Assembly: GCA_000432735.1 (NCBI GenBank)
Contig: FR887816.1
Location: forward strand, 90,297 to 129,652
Length of the DNA stretch: 39,356 nucleotides
Origin: Bacteroides sp. CAG:443
Lineage (GTDB): Bacteria > Bacteroidota > Bacteroidia > Bacteroidales > Bacteroidaceae
Direction of reading: 5' to 3'
Shown: one piece after another, positions 17,334-25,162 of the stretch
Layout: the number at the start of each line of letters is the position of its first letter
Position numbering within the stretch: the stretch's first letter is position 1
Made by a program: the position numbers and the translations under genes
Notes under the pieces: generated by a model
Database searches by the model: none
Told to the model about the DNA's origin: nothing
The model's input: only the letters and a program-made list of their open reading frames with translations

Positions 17334-18752
17334 TTATCTTTTCTCCAATAACACGACATTCTCCACATGATGCGTATGCGGGAACATATCTACAGGCTGT
17401 ACGGCAGTTACCTTATATTTGGCATCGAGCAACTGAAGGTCGCGGGCCTGAGTAGCCGGATTACAGCTGACATAGACGATACGCTTGGGCTCGGCAAACA
17501 GAATCACATCGATTACATCATTGTGCATACCTGCACGTGGAGGATCGGTAATAATCACATCCGGACGTCCGTGCTCGTTGATAAAATCTTGCGTCAGGAT
17601 ATCCTTCATATCACCGGCATAGAACAACGTATTGTCGATACCGTTTATCTGAGAATTGACCTTAGCATCTTCTATAGCCTCGGGGACATATTCTATACCG
17701 ATGACCTTACGTGCCTGACGAGAAACGAAGTTGGCAATAGTACCCGTACCGGTATAAAGGTCGTATACCAGCTCGTTGCCAGTCAGTCCTGCAAAGTTCC
17801 GGGCTACCTTATACAGATTGTATGCCTGTTCCGAATTGGTCTGATAGAAAGATTTCGGACCTACCTTGAAACGAAGTCCTTCCATTTCCTCGAAAATATG
17901 ATCGTTTCCCTTGAAAACTTCCACATCCAGATCGCCGATGGTATCGTTGCACTTATTATTGATAACGTACAACAAAGAAGTAATCTGAGGGAACTTATCC
18001 GCAACGAACTGCAACAGTGTCTTCATTTTCTCCAGTTCCGCATCCGAAGTAATCTTGCATTGCAACAGCACCATGAGTTCACCTGTAGACGAAGTACGAA
18101 CCATCATGTTACGGAGCATACCCTCCTGACTACGCAAATCGAAGAATTCATAATTATGTTCATAGGCATAATCGCGGATTGCATTACGGATCTGATTCGA
18201 GATATCATCCTGCAACCAGCACTTCTCAATGGCAAGCACCTTATCGAAAGCTCCCGGGATATGGAATCCCACAGCATTCATCTGATCATACTTCACGTCC
18301 TGCTTTACTTCCTCCTCGGTCAGCCAGCGCTTGTTAGAGAAGGTAAACTCCAGCTTGTTCCGGTAGAACTTTGTTTTCGCGGAACCTAAAATGGGCATAA
18401 ACTCCGGCAACTCCACCTTTCCGATACGAGTCAAGTTATCGTATACCTGCTTCTGCTTATAGCGAATCTGGTCTTCATACGCAAGACACTGCCACTTACA
18501 ACCGCCACAAACGCCATAATGCTGGCAGAACGGCTCGACACGCATCGGCGATTTTTCATAAAATTTTACTGCAACCGCTTCTGCGTAATGGTTTTTCTTG
18601 CGTTTTACTTGCAAATCGACTACGTCACCGGGAACTACATAAGGTACGAATATTACCAAATCATTTACTTTCGCCACTGCCTTACCCTCGGCAGCTACAT
18701 CTGTTATCGTTACTTTTTCCAGTAAAGGAAGTTCTTTCTTCTTTCTTGCCAC
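17334..18752 (-). CDS. rlmD: 23S rRNA (uracil-C5)-methyltransferase RlmD
   Basis: RlmD makes m5U1939 in 23S rRNA using SAM. The chosen start is the GTG at 18752 (VARKKKELPL), giving 472 aa. A predicted -7 box at 18782-18789 places the transcript start after the more distal ATG codons. A TRAM domain covers residues ~5-62. C76, C82 and C85 (C-x5-C-x2-C in FCQHYGVCGGC) match the RlmD 4Fe-4S ligands. The methyltransferase domain has YDLYTGTGTIA for SAM binding, TDPPRAGMH, and the catalytic cysteine in YVSCNPATQ. It is the first gene of a two-gene operon with the RluA-family synthase and is divergent from ppdK. Confidence 0.92.
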   Translation of the reverse strand: MARKKKELPLLEKVTITDVAAEGKAVAKVNDLVIFVPYVVPGDVVDLQVKRKKNHYAEAVAVKFYEKSPMRVEPFCQHYGVCGGCKWQCLAYEDQIRYKQKQVYDNLTRIGKVELPEFMPILGSAKTKFYRNKLEFTFSNKRWLTEEEVKQDVKYDQMNAVGFHIPGAFDKVLAIEKCWLQDDISNQIRNAIRDYAYEHNYEFFDLRSQEGMLRNMMVRTSSTGELMVLLQCKITSDAELEKMKTLLQFVADKFPQITSLLYVINNKCNDTIGDLDVEVFKGNDHIFEEMEGLRFKVGPKSFYQTNSEQAYNLYKVARNFAGLTGNELVYDLYTGTGTIANFVSRQARKVIGIEYVPEAIEDAKVNSQINGIDNTLFYAGDMKDILTQDFINEHGRPDVIITDPPRAGMHNDVIDVILFAEPKRIVYVSCNPATQARDLQLLDAKYKVTAVQPVDMFPHTHHVENVVLLEKR

Positions 18753-18781
18753 GTCTGTTTTATATAAATCCAATTTGGGAG

Positions 18782-18789
18782 CAAAGTTA
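18782..18789 (-). promoter_or_regulatory. Predicted rlmD promoter -7 box
   Basis: The minus strand reads TAACTTTG, an exact TAnnTTTG match, 29 bp upstream of the GTG start. It supports the shorter start of rlmD. Confidence 0.55.
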
Positions 18790-18881
18790 CAAAATAATCC
18801 CGACATTCTGTTACGATTTCGGAAGAAGTTAATTTTGCAAAGTCTATATTGCAAAACATAGAATAAAAAGTTCCTTTTTCA

Positions 18882-18912
18882 TTTGGATATTCATAAAATA
18901 TATATAGTTTTG
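18882..18912 (+). promoter_or_regulatory. ppdK promoter
   Basis: TTTG at 18882-18885 is separated by 19 bp from TAGTTTTG at 18905-18912, a canonical Bacteroidota promoter. Just after the expected start, ATTCTTT-TAC-AAAGAAT (18923-18939) forms a perfect 7-bp hairpin that may stabilise the 5' end of the message. Confidence 0.75.
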
Positions 18913-18988
18913 CCAACGTTAAATTCTTTTACAAAGAATCGCAACGACTAGAAAAACATACATAAACCTTTATAAACCTTATAAATAA

Positions 18989-21712
18989 ATGGAAAAGAAA
19001 AGAATCTACACATTCGGAAACGGCCATGCTGAAGGTAAAGCAGATATGAGAAATCTTTTAGGTGGCAAAGGAGCCAACCTTGCTGAAATGAACTTAATCG
19101 GTGTTCCCGTTCCTCCCGGATTTACAATCACGACAGAAGTTTGCAACGAATATTTCGAAAAAGGAAAAGACGATGTAGTCAACCTGCTGAAAGATGATGT
19201 AGAAAAATCAATCAAAGGAGTGGAAGCACTCATGAAATCAAAATTCGGCGACGTAGAAAACCCGTTGCTGGTTTCTGTACGTTCGGGTGCAAGAGCTTCC
19301 ATGCCTGGTATGATGGATACAATATTGAACCTGGGACTGAATGACGAAGTAGTTGCCGGACTGGCACGCAAGACAGGCAACGAACGTTTTGCATGGGATT
19401 CATACCGTCGCTTCATTCAGATGTATGGCGACGTAGTTCTAGGCATGAAACCGACCAACAAAGAAGACATCGACCCGTTTGAAGCTATCATAGAAGATGT
19501 AAAGAAAGCCAAAGGAGTACGTCTGGACAACGAGTTAGGAGTAGCTGAACTGAAAGAACTGGTAACTCGCTTCAAAGCGGCCGTCAAGGCTCAGACCGGA
19601 CAAGACTTCCCGGAAAACGCTTACGAACAACTTTGGGGAGCCATCTGTGCCGTATTTGATTCCTGGATGAACGAACGTGCCATCCTCTACCGCAAGATGG
19701 AAGGTATACCTGCCGAATGGGGTACGGCTGTCAACGTACAGGCAATGGTATTTGGTAACATGGGTGAAACATCGGCAACAGGCGTTTGCTTCTCTCGTGA
19801 CGCTGCTACCGGCGAAGATCTGTTCAACGGTGAATACTTGATCAATGCACAAGGTGAAGATGTGGTAGCCGGAATCCGTACGCCTCAGCAGATTACAAAA
19901 ATCGGATCTCAGCGCTGGGCTGCTCTGCAGGGCATTTCTGAAGAAGAACGTGCCAGCAAATATCCGTCTATGGAAGAGGCTATGCCGGAAATCTATAAGG
20001 AACTGGATGCACTGCAAACGAAACTGGAAAATCATTACCATGATATGCAGGATATGGAATTTACCGTTCAGGAAGGAAAACTCTGGTTCCTCCAGACAAG
20101 AAACGGTAAACGTACAGGTGCTGCCATGGTACGTATCGCAATGGAAATGCTCCAGCAAGGTCTGATTGACGAAAAAACAGCTATTTTACGTTGCGAACCC
20201 AACAAATTGGATGAACTGCTTCACCCGATATTCGATAAAGAAGCTTTGCGTAAGGCAAGAGTACTGACTCGTGGTCTTCCGGCTTCTCCGGGTGCTGCCT
20301 GCGGTCAGATTGTATTCTTTGCCGACGATGCAGCACAGTGGCGTGCCGACGGACACCGCGTGGTTTTAGTACGTATCGAAACCTCTCCCGAAGACTTGGC
20401 AGGTATGACTGCTGCCGAAGGTATCTTGACAGCACGAGGCGGAATGACATCGCATGCAGCTGTTGTGGCACGAGGCATGGGCAAATGTTGCGTATCAGGA
20501 GCAGGCGCCATCAATGTCGACTACAAAGCACGCACCGTAGAAATAGATGGCACCGTCTTGAAAGAGGGAGATTTCATTTCATTGAACGGTAGTACCGGCG
20601 AAGTGTATGCTGGAGAAGTTCCTACCCGCGCAGCTGAATTATCCGGTGACTTTGCGAAACTGATGAAACTTTGCGATAAATATACTCGCCTGAAAGTACG
20701 TACCAATGCCGATACACCACATGATGCTGAAGTGGCTCGCAGCTTTGGTGCTACCGGTATCGGACTTTGCCGTACGGAACATATGTTCTTCGATAACCAG
20801 AAGATCATCGCAATGCGTGAAATGATCCTGGCTCCTGATGTAGAAGGACGTAAGAAAGCACTCGACAAATTGCTCCCATATCAGAAAGCTGACTTCAAGG
20901 GTATCTTCAAGGCAATGGACGGTTGTCCGGTGAACGTACGTCTGCTCGACCCACCTTTGCATGAATTCGTTCCGCACGATCTGAAAGGACAGGAAGAAAT
21001 GGCCAAAGCCATGGGTGTAACGGTTGATTATATCCGCCAACGTGTAGAAAGTCTGTGCGAACATAACCCGATGCTGGGTCACCGTGGATGCCGTTTGGGA
21101 AACACTTATCCTGAAATCACTGAAATGCAGACCCGCGCCATTCTGGGTGCTGCTTGCGAATTGAAGAAAGAAGGTTACGACCCGCACCCGGAAATCATGG
21201 TGCCGCTTATCGGTATTCTTTATGAATTCGAAGCACAAGAAAAGGTTATCCGTGAAACAGCTGCCAAACTGTTCAAAGAAGAAGGCGTGGAAATTCCGTT
21301 CAAGGTAGGTACCATGATCGAAGTACCGCGTGCTGCCCTGACTGCCGACCGCATCGCTTCTCATGCCGAATACTTCTCATTCGGAACCAATGACTTGACT
21401 CAGATGACTTTCGGTTACTCGCGTGATGACATCGCTTCCTTCTTGCCTGTATACTTAGAAAAGAAGATTCTGAAGGTAGACCCGTTCCAGGTTCTCGACC
21501 AGAACGGCGTAGGTCAGTTGGTAGAAATGGCTGTACAGAAAGGACGTTCTGTCCGTCCGGATTTGAAATGCGGTATCTGTGGTGAGCATGGTGGTGAACC
21601 TTCTTCTGTTAAGTTCTGCCACAAAGTTGGCTTGGACTACGTAAGTTGTTCTCCGTTCCGCGTTCCTATCGCCAGACTAGCTGCGGCGCAGGCTGCAATA
21701 GAGGAGGCATAA
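18989..21712 (+). CDS. ppdK: Pyruvate, phosphate dikinase
   Basis: PpdK reversibly interconverts pyruvate, ATP and phosphate with PEP, AMP and pyrophosphate, a central step in glycolysis or gluconeogenesis of anaerobes. The length of 907 aa is typical. The N-terminal nucleotide-binding domain starts with GGKGANLAEM. The central phosphohistidine domain has GGMTSHAAVVARG with swivelling His489. The C-terminal PEP/pyruvate TIM barrel has LCRTEHMFF, FGTNDLTQMTFGYSRDD, and the catalytic Cys in CGICGEHGG near the end. It stands alone with its own promoter and terminator. Confidence 0.97.
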   Translation: MEKKRIYTFGNGHAEGKADMRNLLGGKGANLAEMNLIGVPVPPGFTITTEVCNEYFEKGKDDVVNLLKDDVEKSIKGVEALMKSKFGDVENPLLVSVRSGARASMPGMMDTILNLGLNDEVVAGLARKTGNERFAWDSYRRFIQMYGDVVLGMKPTNKEDIDPFEAIIEDVKKAKGVRLDNELGVAELKELVTRFKAAVKAQTGQDFPENAYEQLWGAICAVFDSWMNERAILYRKMEGIPAEWGTAVNVQAMVFGNMGETSATGVCFSRDAATGEDLFNGEYLINAQGEDVVAGIRTPQQITKIGSQRWAALQGISEEERASKYPSMEEAMPEIYKELDALQTKLENHYHDMQDMEFTVQEGKLWFLQTRNGKRTGAAMVRIAMEMLQQGLIDEKTAILRCEPNKLDELLHPIFDKEALRKARVLTRGLPASPGAACGQIVFFADDAAQWRADGHRVVLVRIETSPEDLAGMTAAEGILTARGGMTSHAAVVARGMGKCCVSGAGAINVDYKARTVEIDGTVLKEGDFISLNGSTGEVYAGEVPTRAAELSGDFAKLMKLCDKYTRLKVRTNADTPHDAEVARSFGATGIGLCRTEHMFFDNQKIIAMREMILAPDVEGRKKALDKLLPYQKADFKGIFKAMDGCPVNVRLLDPPLHEFVPHDLKGQEEMAKAMGVTVDYIRQRVESLCEHNPMLGHRGCRLGNTYPEITEMQTRAILGAACELKKEGYDPHPEIMVPLIGILYEFEAQEKVIRETAAKLFKEEGVEIPFKVGTMIEVPRAALTADRIASHAEYFSFGTNDLTQMTFGYSRDDIASFLPVYLEKKILKVDPFQVLDQNGVGQLVEMAVQKGRSVRPDLKCGICGEHGGEPSSVKFCHKVGLDYVSCSPFRVPIARLAAAQAAIEEA

Positions 21713-21734
21713 GCAATATAGGATAATATTTGAT

Positions 21735-21782
21735 TTAGGCTGTAACGAACTGTTTATCAGGCGTTACAGCCTAAGTTGTTTT
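21735..21782 (+). terminator. ppdK terminator
   Basis: The arms TTAGGCTGTAACG and CGTTACAGCCTAA are perfectly complementary, with a 14-nt loop, and are followed by GTTGTTTTT. Confidence 0.88.
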
Positions 21783-21833
21783 TAGGCGGTTCGTGCATTT
21801 GTCCGCAAAAAATGAGTCAAATAAACGGTACTT

Positions 21834-21887
21834 GCATACACCACGCATACACTTTTGAACAGTGGCGCATACACCAACGCATACACC
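21834..21887. repeat. Four short direct repeats (GCATACAC) upstream of an integrase fragment
   Basis: Copies start at 21834, 21845, 21867 and 21879; three read GCATACACC and the second GCATACACT. The spacings are 11, 22 and 12 bp, so all copies lie on nearly the same face of the helix. They end 28 bp before the ATG of a truncated tyrosine integrase. By position they could be integrase arm-type binding sites or a remnant attachment region. Confidence 0.6.
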
Positions 21888-21914
21888 ATTTAATAACTTA
21901 TAAATCAATCTGAT

Positions 21915-22017
21915 ATGACAACATTTAAAGTAGTCGTAAGAAAAAAGAGAGCTGACGGATTTTATCCAGTGTACATTCGTGTTGTCCACCGTTCAAGAAT
22001 GGTGTACTATGGAGTAA
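21915..22017 (+). pseudogene. Tyrosine integrase, N-terminal fragment only
   Basis: The first ~34 codons (MTTFKVVVRKKRADGFYPVY followed by IRVVHRSRMVYYG) match the arm-DNA-binding N-terminus common to Bacteroidota phage/ICE tyrosine recombinases. After codon ~34 the similarity stops. The frame runs on to 22166 but encodes an unrelated hydrophobic and basic tail, with no SAM-like or catalytic R-H-R-Y domain. The rest of the gene has therefore been deleted. It marks the left edge of the AT-rich island next to ppdK. Confidence 0.7.
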
Positions 22018-22238
22018 TAGGTGCTGTAATGGTCAGCATAATTCTTTATCTATATAAATTGGACAAAAAGATTTGTACAGAGAAGCATAACCAAATATGG
22101 ATTCTATGCTTTTTACCCTACACACCTTTTGTTATACATCGTATTAATAGTACATATTTCTCTTGAACTTTTACCCACTATATATCTAGATTGAGCCTTA
22201 ATAAGTATTTAACATAGGTCAACTTAATTCTTTTAAAA

Positions 22239-23018
22239 CTACTTTAATCTACTTAACTCATTTATATGAAGTACGCAGAATCTTATCTTCATTGTTTCAT
22301 CATATATTTCAGCAGAAGTATGAAAATGTCCGTAAAACCAATTGGTAAGAGGGTGTTCATTCCCTACAAGCCATTTATATAGTCGGGTAAGATCTTTTCT
22401 CTCCTTATCCAAATCAGAAGTCAAATCATCATCATTAGCACAGAAATGCTCTACATCTCTTTTTGTAAGTGGAGGACAAAAATCCGGAGCTGAATGAGTT
22501 ATTACTGTATCAACTTTTATGCCTTCATCATTGAGAATCCGTAACAGTCCTTCATCATATCTGAACATTTCATCCTCCCAATACAAAGGTAACCTTTGTT
22601 TACCGAGAATCCGATTATAATCCATCTGGGAAAGCCTGAAACTCCTGTCTATAGATATAGCTCCACCAACACACAAGATATTATGTTTCCTAGTATGTAC
22701 AATGGTATAATCCGGCAAAGTTTTCATATAAGGATAATCAATCAACTCCTTATCAAAGAACAAGGGGTCATCATGATTGCCACGTACCATAAGCAGCAGA
22801 ACATTCTGTTTCTTAAGTTTTCTATGTAACTTCTTTTTATAGAGTTCATCATAATACGCCAGTTTATTAAATCCGAAACCACAATCTCCAGCTACAATAA
22901 CAGTCGCATTTTCTATTTTCTTTTGTACAATATTGAAGACAAGTGTTTCAAACTCACCATGAATATCGCCACAAACTTCAACAATGTCGTCTCTATATGA
23001 TATATCAAGATATTGCAT
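22239..23018 (-). CDS. Calcineurin-like metallophosphoesterase
   Basis: This 259-aa protein has the motifs of the metallophosphoesterase superfamily in order: GDIHGE (D18, H20), GDCGFGF (D45), RGNHDD (N81, H82), THSAPD and GHFH. All expected dimetal ligands are present, so it should be an active phosphatase or phosphodiesterase. The substrate may be a protein, nucleic acid or nucleotide and cannot be told. It lies in the AT-rich island. The nearest upstream same-strand ORFs are tiny and doubtful, and 22167-22238 downstream holds nothing recognisable. Homologues are often found in phage and mobile elements, consistent with the surroundings. Confidence 0.82.
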   Translation of the reverse strand: MQYLDISYRDDIVEVCGDIHGEFETLVFNIVQKKIENATVIVAGDCGFGFNKLAYYDELYKKKLHRKLKKQNVLLLMVRGNHDDPLFFDKELIDYPYMKTLPDYTIVHTRKHNILCVGGAISIDRSFRLSQMDYNRILGKQRLPLYWEDEMFRYDEGLLRILNDEGIKVDTVITHSAPDFCPPLTKRDVEHFCANDDDLTSDLDKERKDLTRLYKWLVGNEHPLTNWFYGHFHTSAEIYDETMKIRFCVLHINELSRLK

Positions 23019-23419
23019 TATTAATCAAGAATAATTCCTTCTAAAATAAATTCAAACATTAAAATACCCCACAAATTCTTACGCTGAAACACCTTAGATA
23101 TCAGCAGCCTTGAAATTAAATACAAGCTTTATTACAGTTTCAATATCAACAGTATCCTTAATGTTATCCATAATTCCGTTTTAATATATTCTGTTACTGT
23201 TTCACTAGATAGGTAACATTTAATTTTCCTGTTAATTTCATGGTTATACTGATTAAATTCTCACCCACCTTTCCGGTGACATTACGCCGGTAAGCTTTGT
23301 AATAATTATAAGGACTATTGTCATGACTAATATTATTATGTCTTTTGTAGTCAATCGTTTCATAACATCAATTAAAATTTGTTGATACTAATCAGTTACT
23401 TTTTTATTTATATATTATT
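23019..23419. other. AT-rich spacer without a confident gene
   Basis: Nothing convincing is seen. On the minus strand there are two short ATG frames: 23253-23363 (36 codons, one hydrophobic helix, KDIIILVMTIVLIII) and 23094-23171 (25 codons). In another frame there is an ATG-less stretch ending LTGKLNVTYLVKQ that may be the tail of a lost gene. All are compatible with chance in AT-rich DNA or with gene decay. Confidence 0.4.
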
Positions 23420-23533
23420 TTAAAGTTTTGCCTCATTATCCAAAATGGTTTCCTGCGCAAGGTCAGCTAAATGTGATGCAGAAGTTGAAGTCAGTCCCTT
23501 TTCTGAAAAGAATACCTCATTTACTTTCTCCAT
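23420..23533 (-). CDS. 37-aa ORF, possible N-terminal remnant, function unknown
   Basis: The ORF starts MEKVNEVFFSEKGLTSTSAS and ends NEAKL, 37 residues in all. It begins 5 bp after the stop of the 260-aa gene, the same gap as between the 73-aa and 260-aa genes, which suggests it belongs to the same operon. The polar start followed by an amphipathic helix (SHLADLAQETIL) looks like the beginning of a longer protein that has been cut off. I do not recognise a function. Confidence 0.4.
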   Translation of the reverse strand: MEKVNEVFFSEKGLTSTSASHLADLAQETILDNEAKL

Positions 23534-23538
23534 AAATA

Positions 23539-24321
23539 CTAATCCAATTTTTTAAATTCAAAATCATCTATACAGCAACATGCTTTCTTATAATCAAATC
23601 CATATAAACGCATATATGCTTCTTTAATTTCCTTTGCACCGTTATAGAACGGATCTGATGTATGAATATCTGTAGTAACGATTACTTTCATTTCAGGAGT
23701 CAACACTGTATCGCTTGTCCTTTTAATCCGCTTCGGAGTTATTTCAAATACCCTATCCTCCGTGTTTATAAATCCCACTGATGCCATCATGAGATTATCA
23801 AAAATCAGATTACAGAAACACGAATCATCAACTTTATTATTTGTTAATTCATCCATAATTAGGCAAGGGGTTCTTTCATTCCAGTCTCTATATTTCTTGG
23901 GTAGCCAACCTGTTCCCCAAATCCATTCTTTACCTCTACATGGGTAAGTGTCATAATGTTCTTCGAGAAAATCATAATATATTGCAAAGTTACCTTTATT
24001 ATTAAATTCGTATGTAAGCCATAAAGCCCTTTTCTTACTACTTATCCGATAACGGAAATGCCTTATCTGGGAGATTTCAACATACGAAAAGCCATGAAAA
24101 TCAACTTGTAAGGAAGGATACTGTTTCTCAACCTTTTTCCCGACCTTTTTCAAGGCTTCAGATATAGGCCCTCTGAGTACTTCATCTATAACCTCATTCT
24201 TTAATGAAATAATTAAGAGAGCCTTTTTCATGAAATTTTGATTGAAAGAAATTTCATGTAGTATCTGACTAGCAGAATTTACTTTATTCTTTTTAAACAA
24301 TGATGTTAGGGAAATCTTCAT
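23539..24321 (-). CDS. 260-aa two-part protein of unknown function; C-terminus duplicated upstream
   Basis: The protein has two parts. Residues ~1-188 are unique, basic at the start (SLFKKNKVNSAS) and aromatic-rich later (EWIWGTGWLPKKYRDW), without a signal peptide or motif I recognise. Residues ~190-260 (from VFEITPKRIKRT to the terminal FEFKKLD) are a near copy of the separate 73-aa protein just upstream: about 53 of 70 positions are identical. The core NGAKEIKEAYMRLYGFDY recalls a family of small Bacteroidota mobile-element proteins (I think DUF6140), but this is from memory. The gene is 5 bp downstream of the 73-aa gene. The 260-aa form is probably a fusion of a new N-terminal domain onto the duplicated module. 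Confidence 0.65.
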   Translation of the reverse strand: MKISLTSLFKKNKVNSASQILHEISFNQNFMKKALLIISLKNEVIDEVLRGPISEALKKVGKKVEKQYPSLQVDFHGFSYVEISQIRHFRYRISSKKRALWLTYEFNNKGNFAIYYDFLEEHYDTYPCRGKEWIWGTGWLPKKYRDWNERTPCLIMDELTNNKVDDSCFCNLIFDNLMMASVGFINTEDRVFEITPKRIKRTSDTVLTPEMKVIVTTDIHTSDPFYNGAKEIKEAYMRLYGFDYKKACCCIDDFEFKKLD

Positions 24322-24326
24322 CTGAA

Positions 24327-24548
24327 CTAATCCAATTTCTTAAATTCAAAATCATTCTTACTACAACATGCTTTCTGATAATCAAATCCATACAGGCGCA
24401 TGTATGCGTCCTTAATTTCCTTGGCACCGTTATAGAATGGATCGGTAGTGTGTTGTTGTGTAGTAACTGTTACTTCCATTTCTGGTGTCAGTACTATTCC
24501 ATTTGTTTTCTTTACTCTCTTTGGAGTTACTCTAAATACTTTTGACAT
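24327..24548 (-). CDS. 73-aa protein, stand-alone copy of the neighbour's C-terminal module
   Basis: This small soluble protein (MSKVFRVTPKRVKKT to FEFKKLD) aligns over its whole length with the last ~70 residues of the next gene, about 76% identical. The DNA is also clearly similar and the likeness includes the bases around both stop codons (CTAATCCAATTT on the plus strand), so this is a tandem DNA duplication and not convergence. The central block DPFYNGAKEIKDAYMRLYG resembles DUF6140-like small proteins as I remember them. It is the first gene of a tight minus-strand cluster with a predicted promoter about 50 bp upstream. Confidence 0.65.
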   Translation of the reverse strand: MSKVFRVTPKRVKKTNGIVLTPEMEVTVTTQQHTTDPFYNGAKEIKDAYMRLYGFDYQKACCSKNDFEFKKLD

Positions 24549-24597
24549 AATATATTAAGTTTAAAGGTTACGTATCTTGTTCATTGTTTTATACAGA

Positions 24598-24605
24598 CAA
24601 ATATA
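24598..24605 (-). promoter_or_regulatory. Predicted -7 box of the duplicated-module cluster
   Basis: The minus strand reads TATATTTG, an exact TAnnTTTG match, 50 bp before the ATG of the 73-aa gene. A well-spaced -33 box is not obvious. Confidence 0.45.
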
Positions 24606-24667
24606 CGGATACCGATATGCCAAATTGAGGAATAGCAAGAAAAAAACTAATATTATCTGTATTAATC

Positions 24668-25162
24668 TCAGTTTTTATTGAATATCAGCTTCCGATTCCC
24701 ATTTGATATTTCTTCAGTACTACCATAATATGTGATTTTCCATAACAACCCCGTTGTAAGTTCTTCGGATGTTATCAAAACATCTTCATCAATGACTATT
24801 TCCATTCCCATAATTTCTTCCCATGAAGGATATTTGACATAGGGCTCTCAAGATGATTGTCAACTTTTGAATAAACCGAACAGTTCATATCAATCATCGG
24901 ACTGCATCCTTCCTATCGGCAAACCAACAGTATATAATAATCTGAAGGTTTAATATTTAATGATTGAATGTAATGATATCTTTTCTTCCACCCATCTTTA
25001 TCTAACCGCTCTGCCGACTCAGAAGCATTGATTTTCCACAATTCCATGAAATCAGGAAATATATCTTCAAAACTGGATACCCACCTCACATATTGAGGCA
25101 CGTTTGGAGGTAGCCGTTTCAAAGTCTATCACTATGAAATTAATCTCTGATTTATCAGTCAT
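24668..25162 (-). pseudogene. Degraded genes: DEDDh exonuclease N-terminus joined to unrelated fragments
   Basis: On the minus strand an ATG at 25162 opens MTDKSEINFIVIDFETATSK, then RASICEVGI, the start and Exo I motif of a DnaQ-like exonuclease resembling the intact one at 15.8 kb. It stops after about 31 codons. In another frame 24913-25080 encodes a coherent fragment (FEDIFPDFMELWKI to SDYYILLVCR). In a third register 24668-24847 encodes another tail (YPSWEEIMGMEIVI to LIFNKN). Neither resembles an exonuclease. The ATG overlaps the stop of the WYL regulator gene by 8 bp, so the exonuclease was once translationally coupled to it. The stretch 24549-24667 holds only the promoter of the neighbouring cluster. 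Confidence 0.65.

Noticed and set aside
17367..18389. 340-codon plus-strand frame opposite rlmD
   Set aside because: It is antisense to rlmD and has no recognisable domain.
18753..18854. Upstream extension of rlmD to the ATG at 18854
   Set aside because: A predicted -7 box at 18782-18789 lies inside it; the GTG at 18752 fits the family start better.
21834..21887. The four GCATACAC copies as a CRISPR array
   Set aside because: Repeats are only 8-9 bp with 2-14 bp between them and no cas genes are present; integrase-site repeats are a better reading.
23253..23363. 36-codon small membrane peptide (toxin-like)
   Set aside because: One hydrophobic stretch rich in Ile is expected by chance in AT-rich DNA, a second frame over the same bases is equally plausible, and no type I toxin hallmark such as an antisense RNA promoter is seen.
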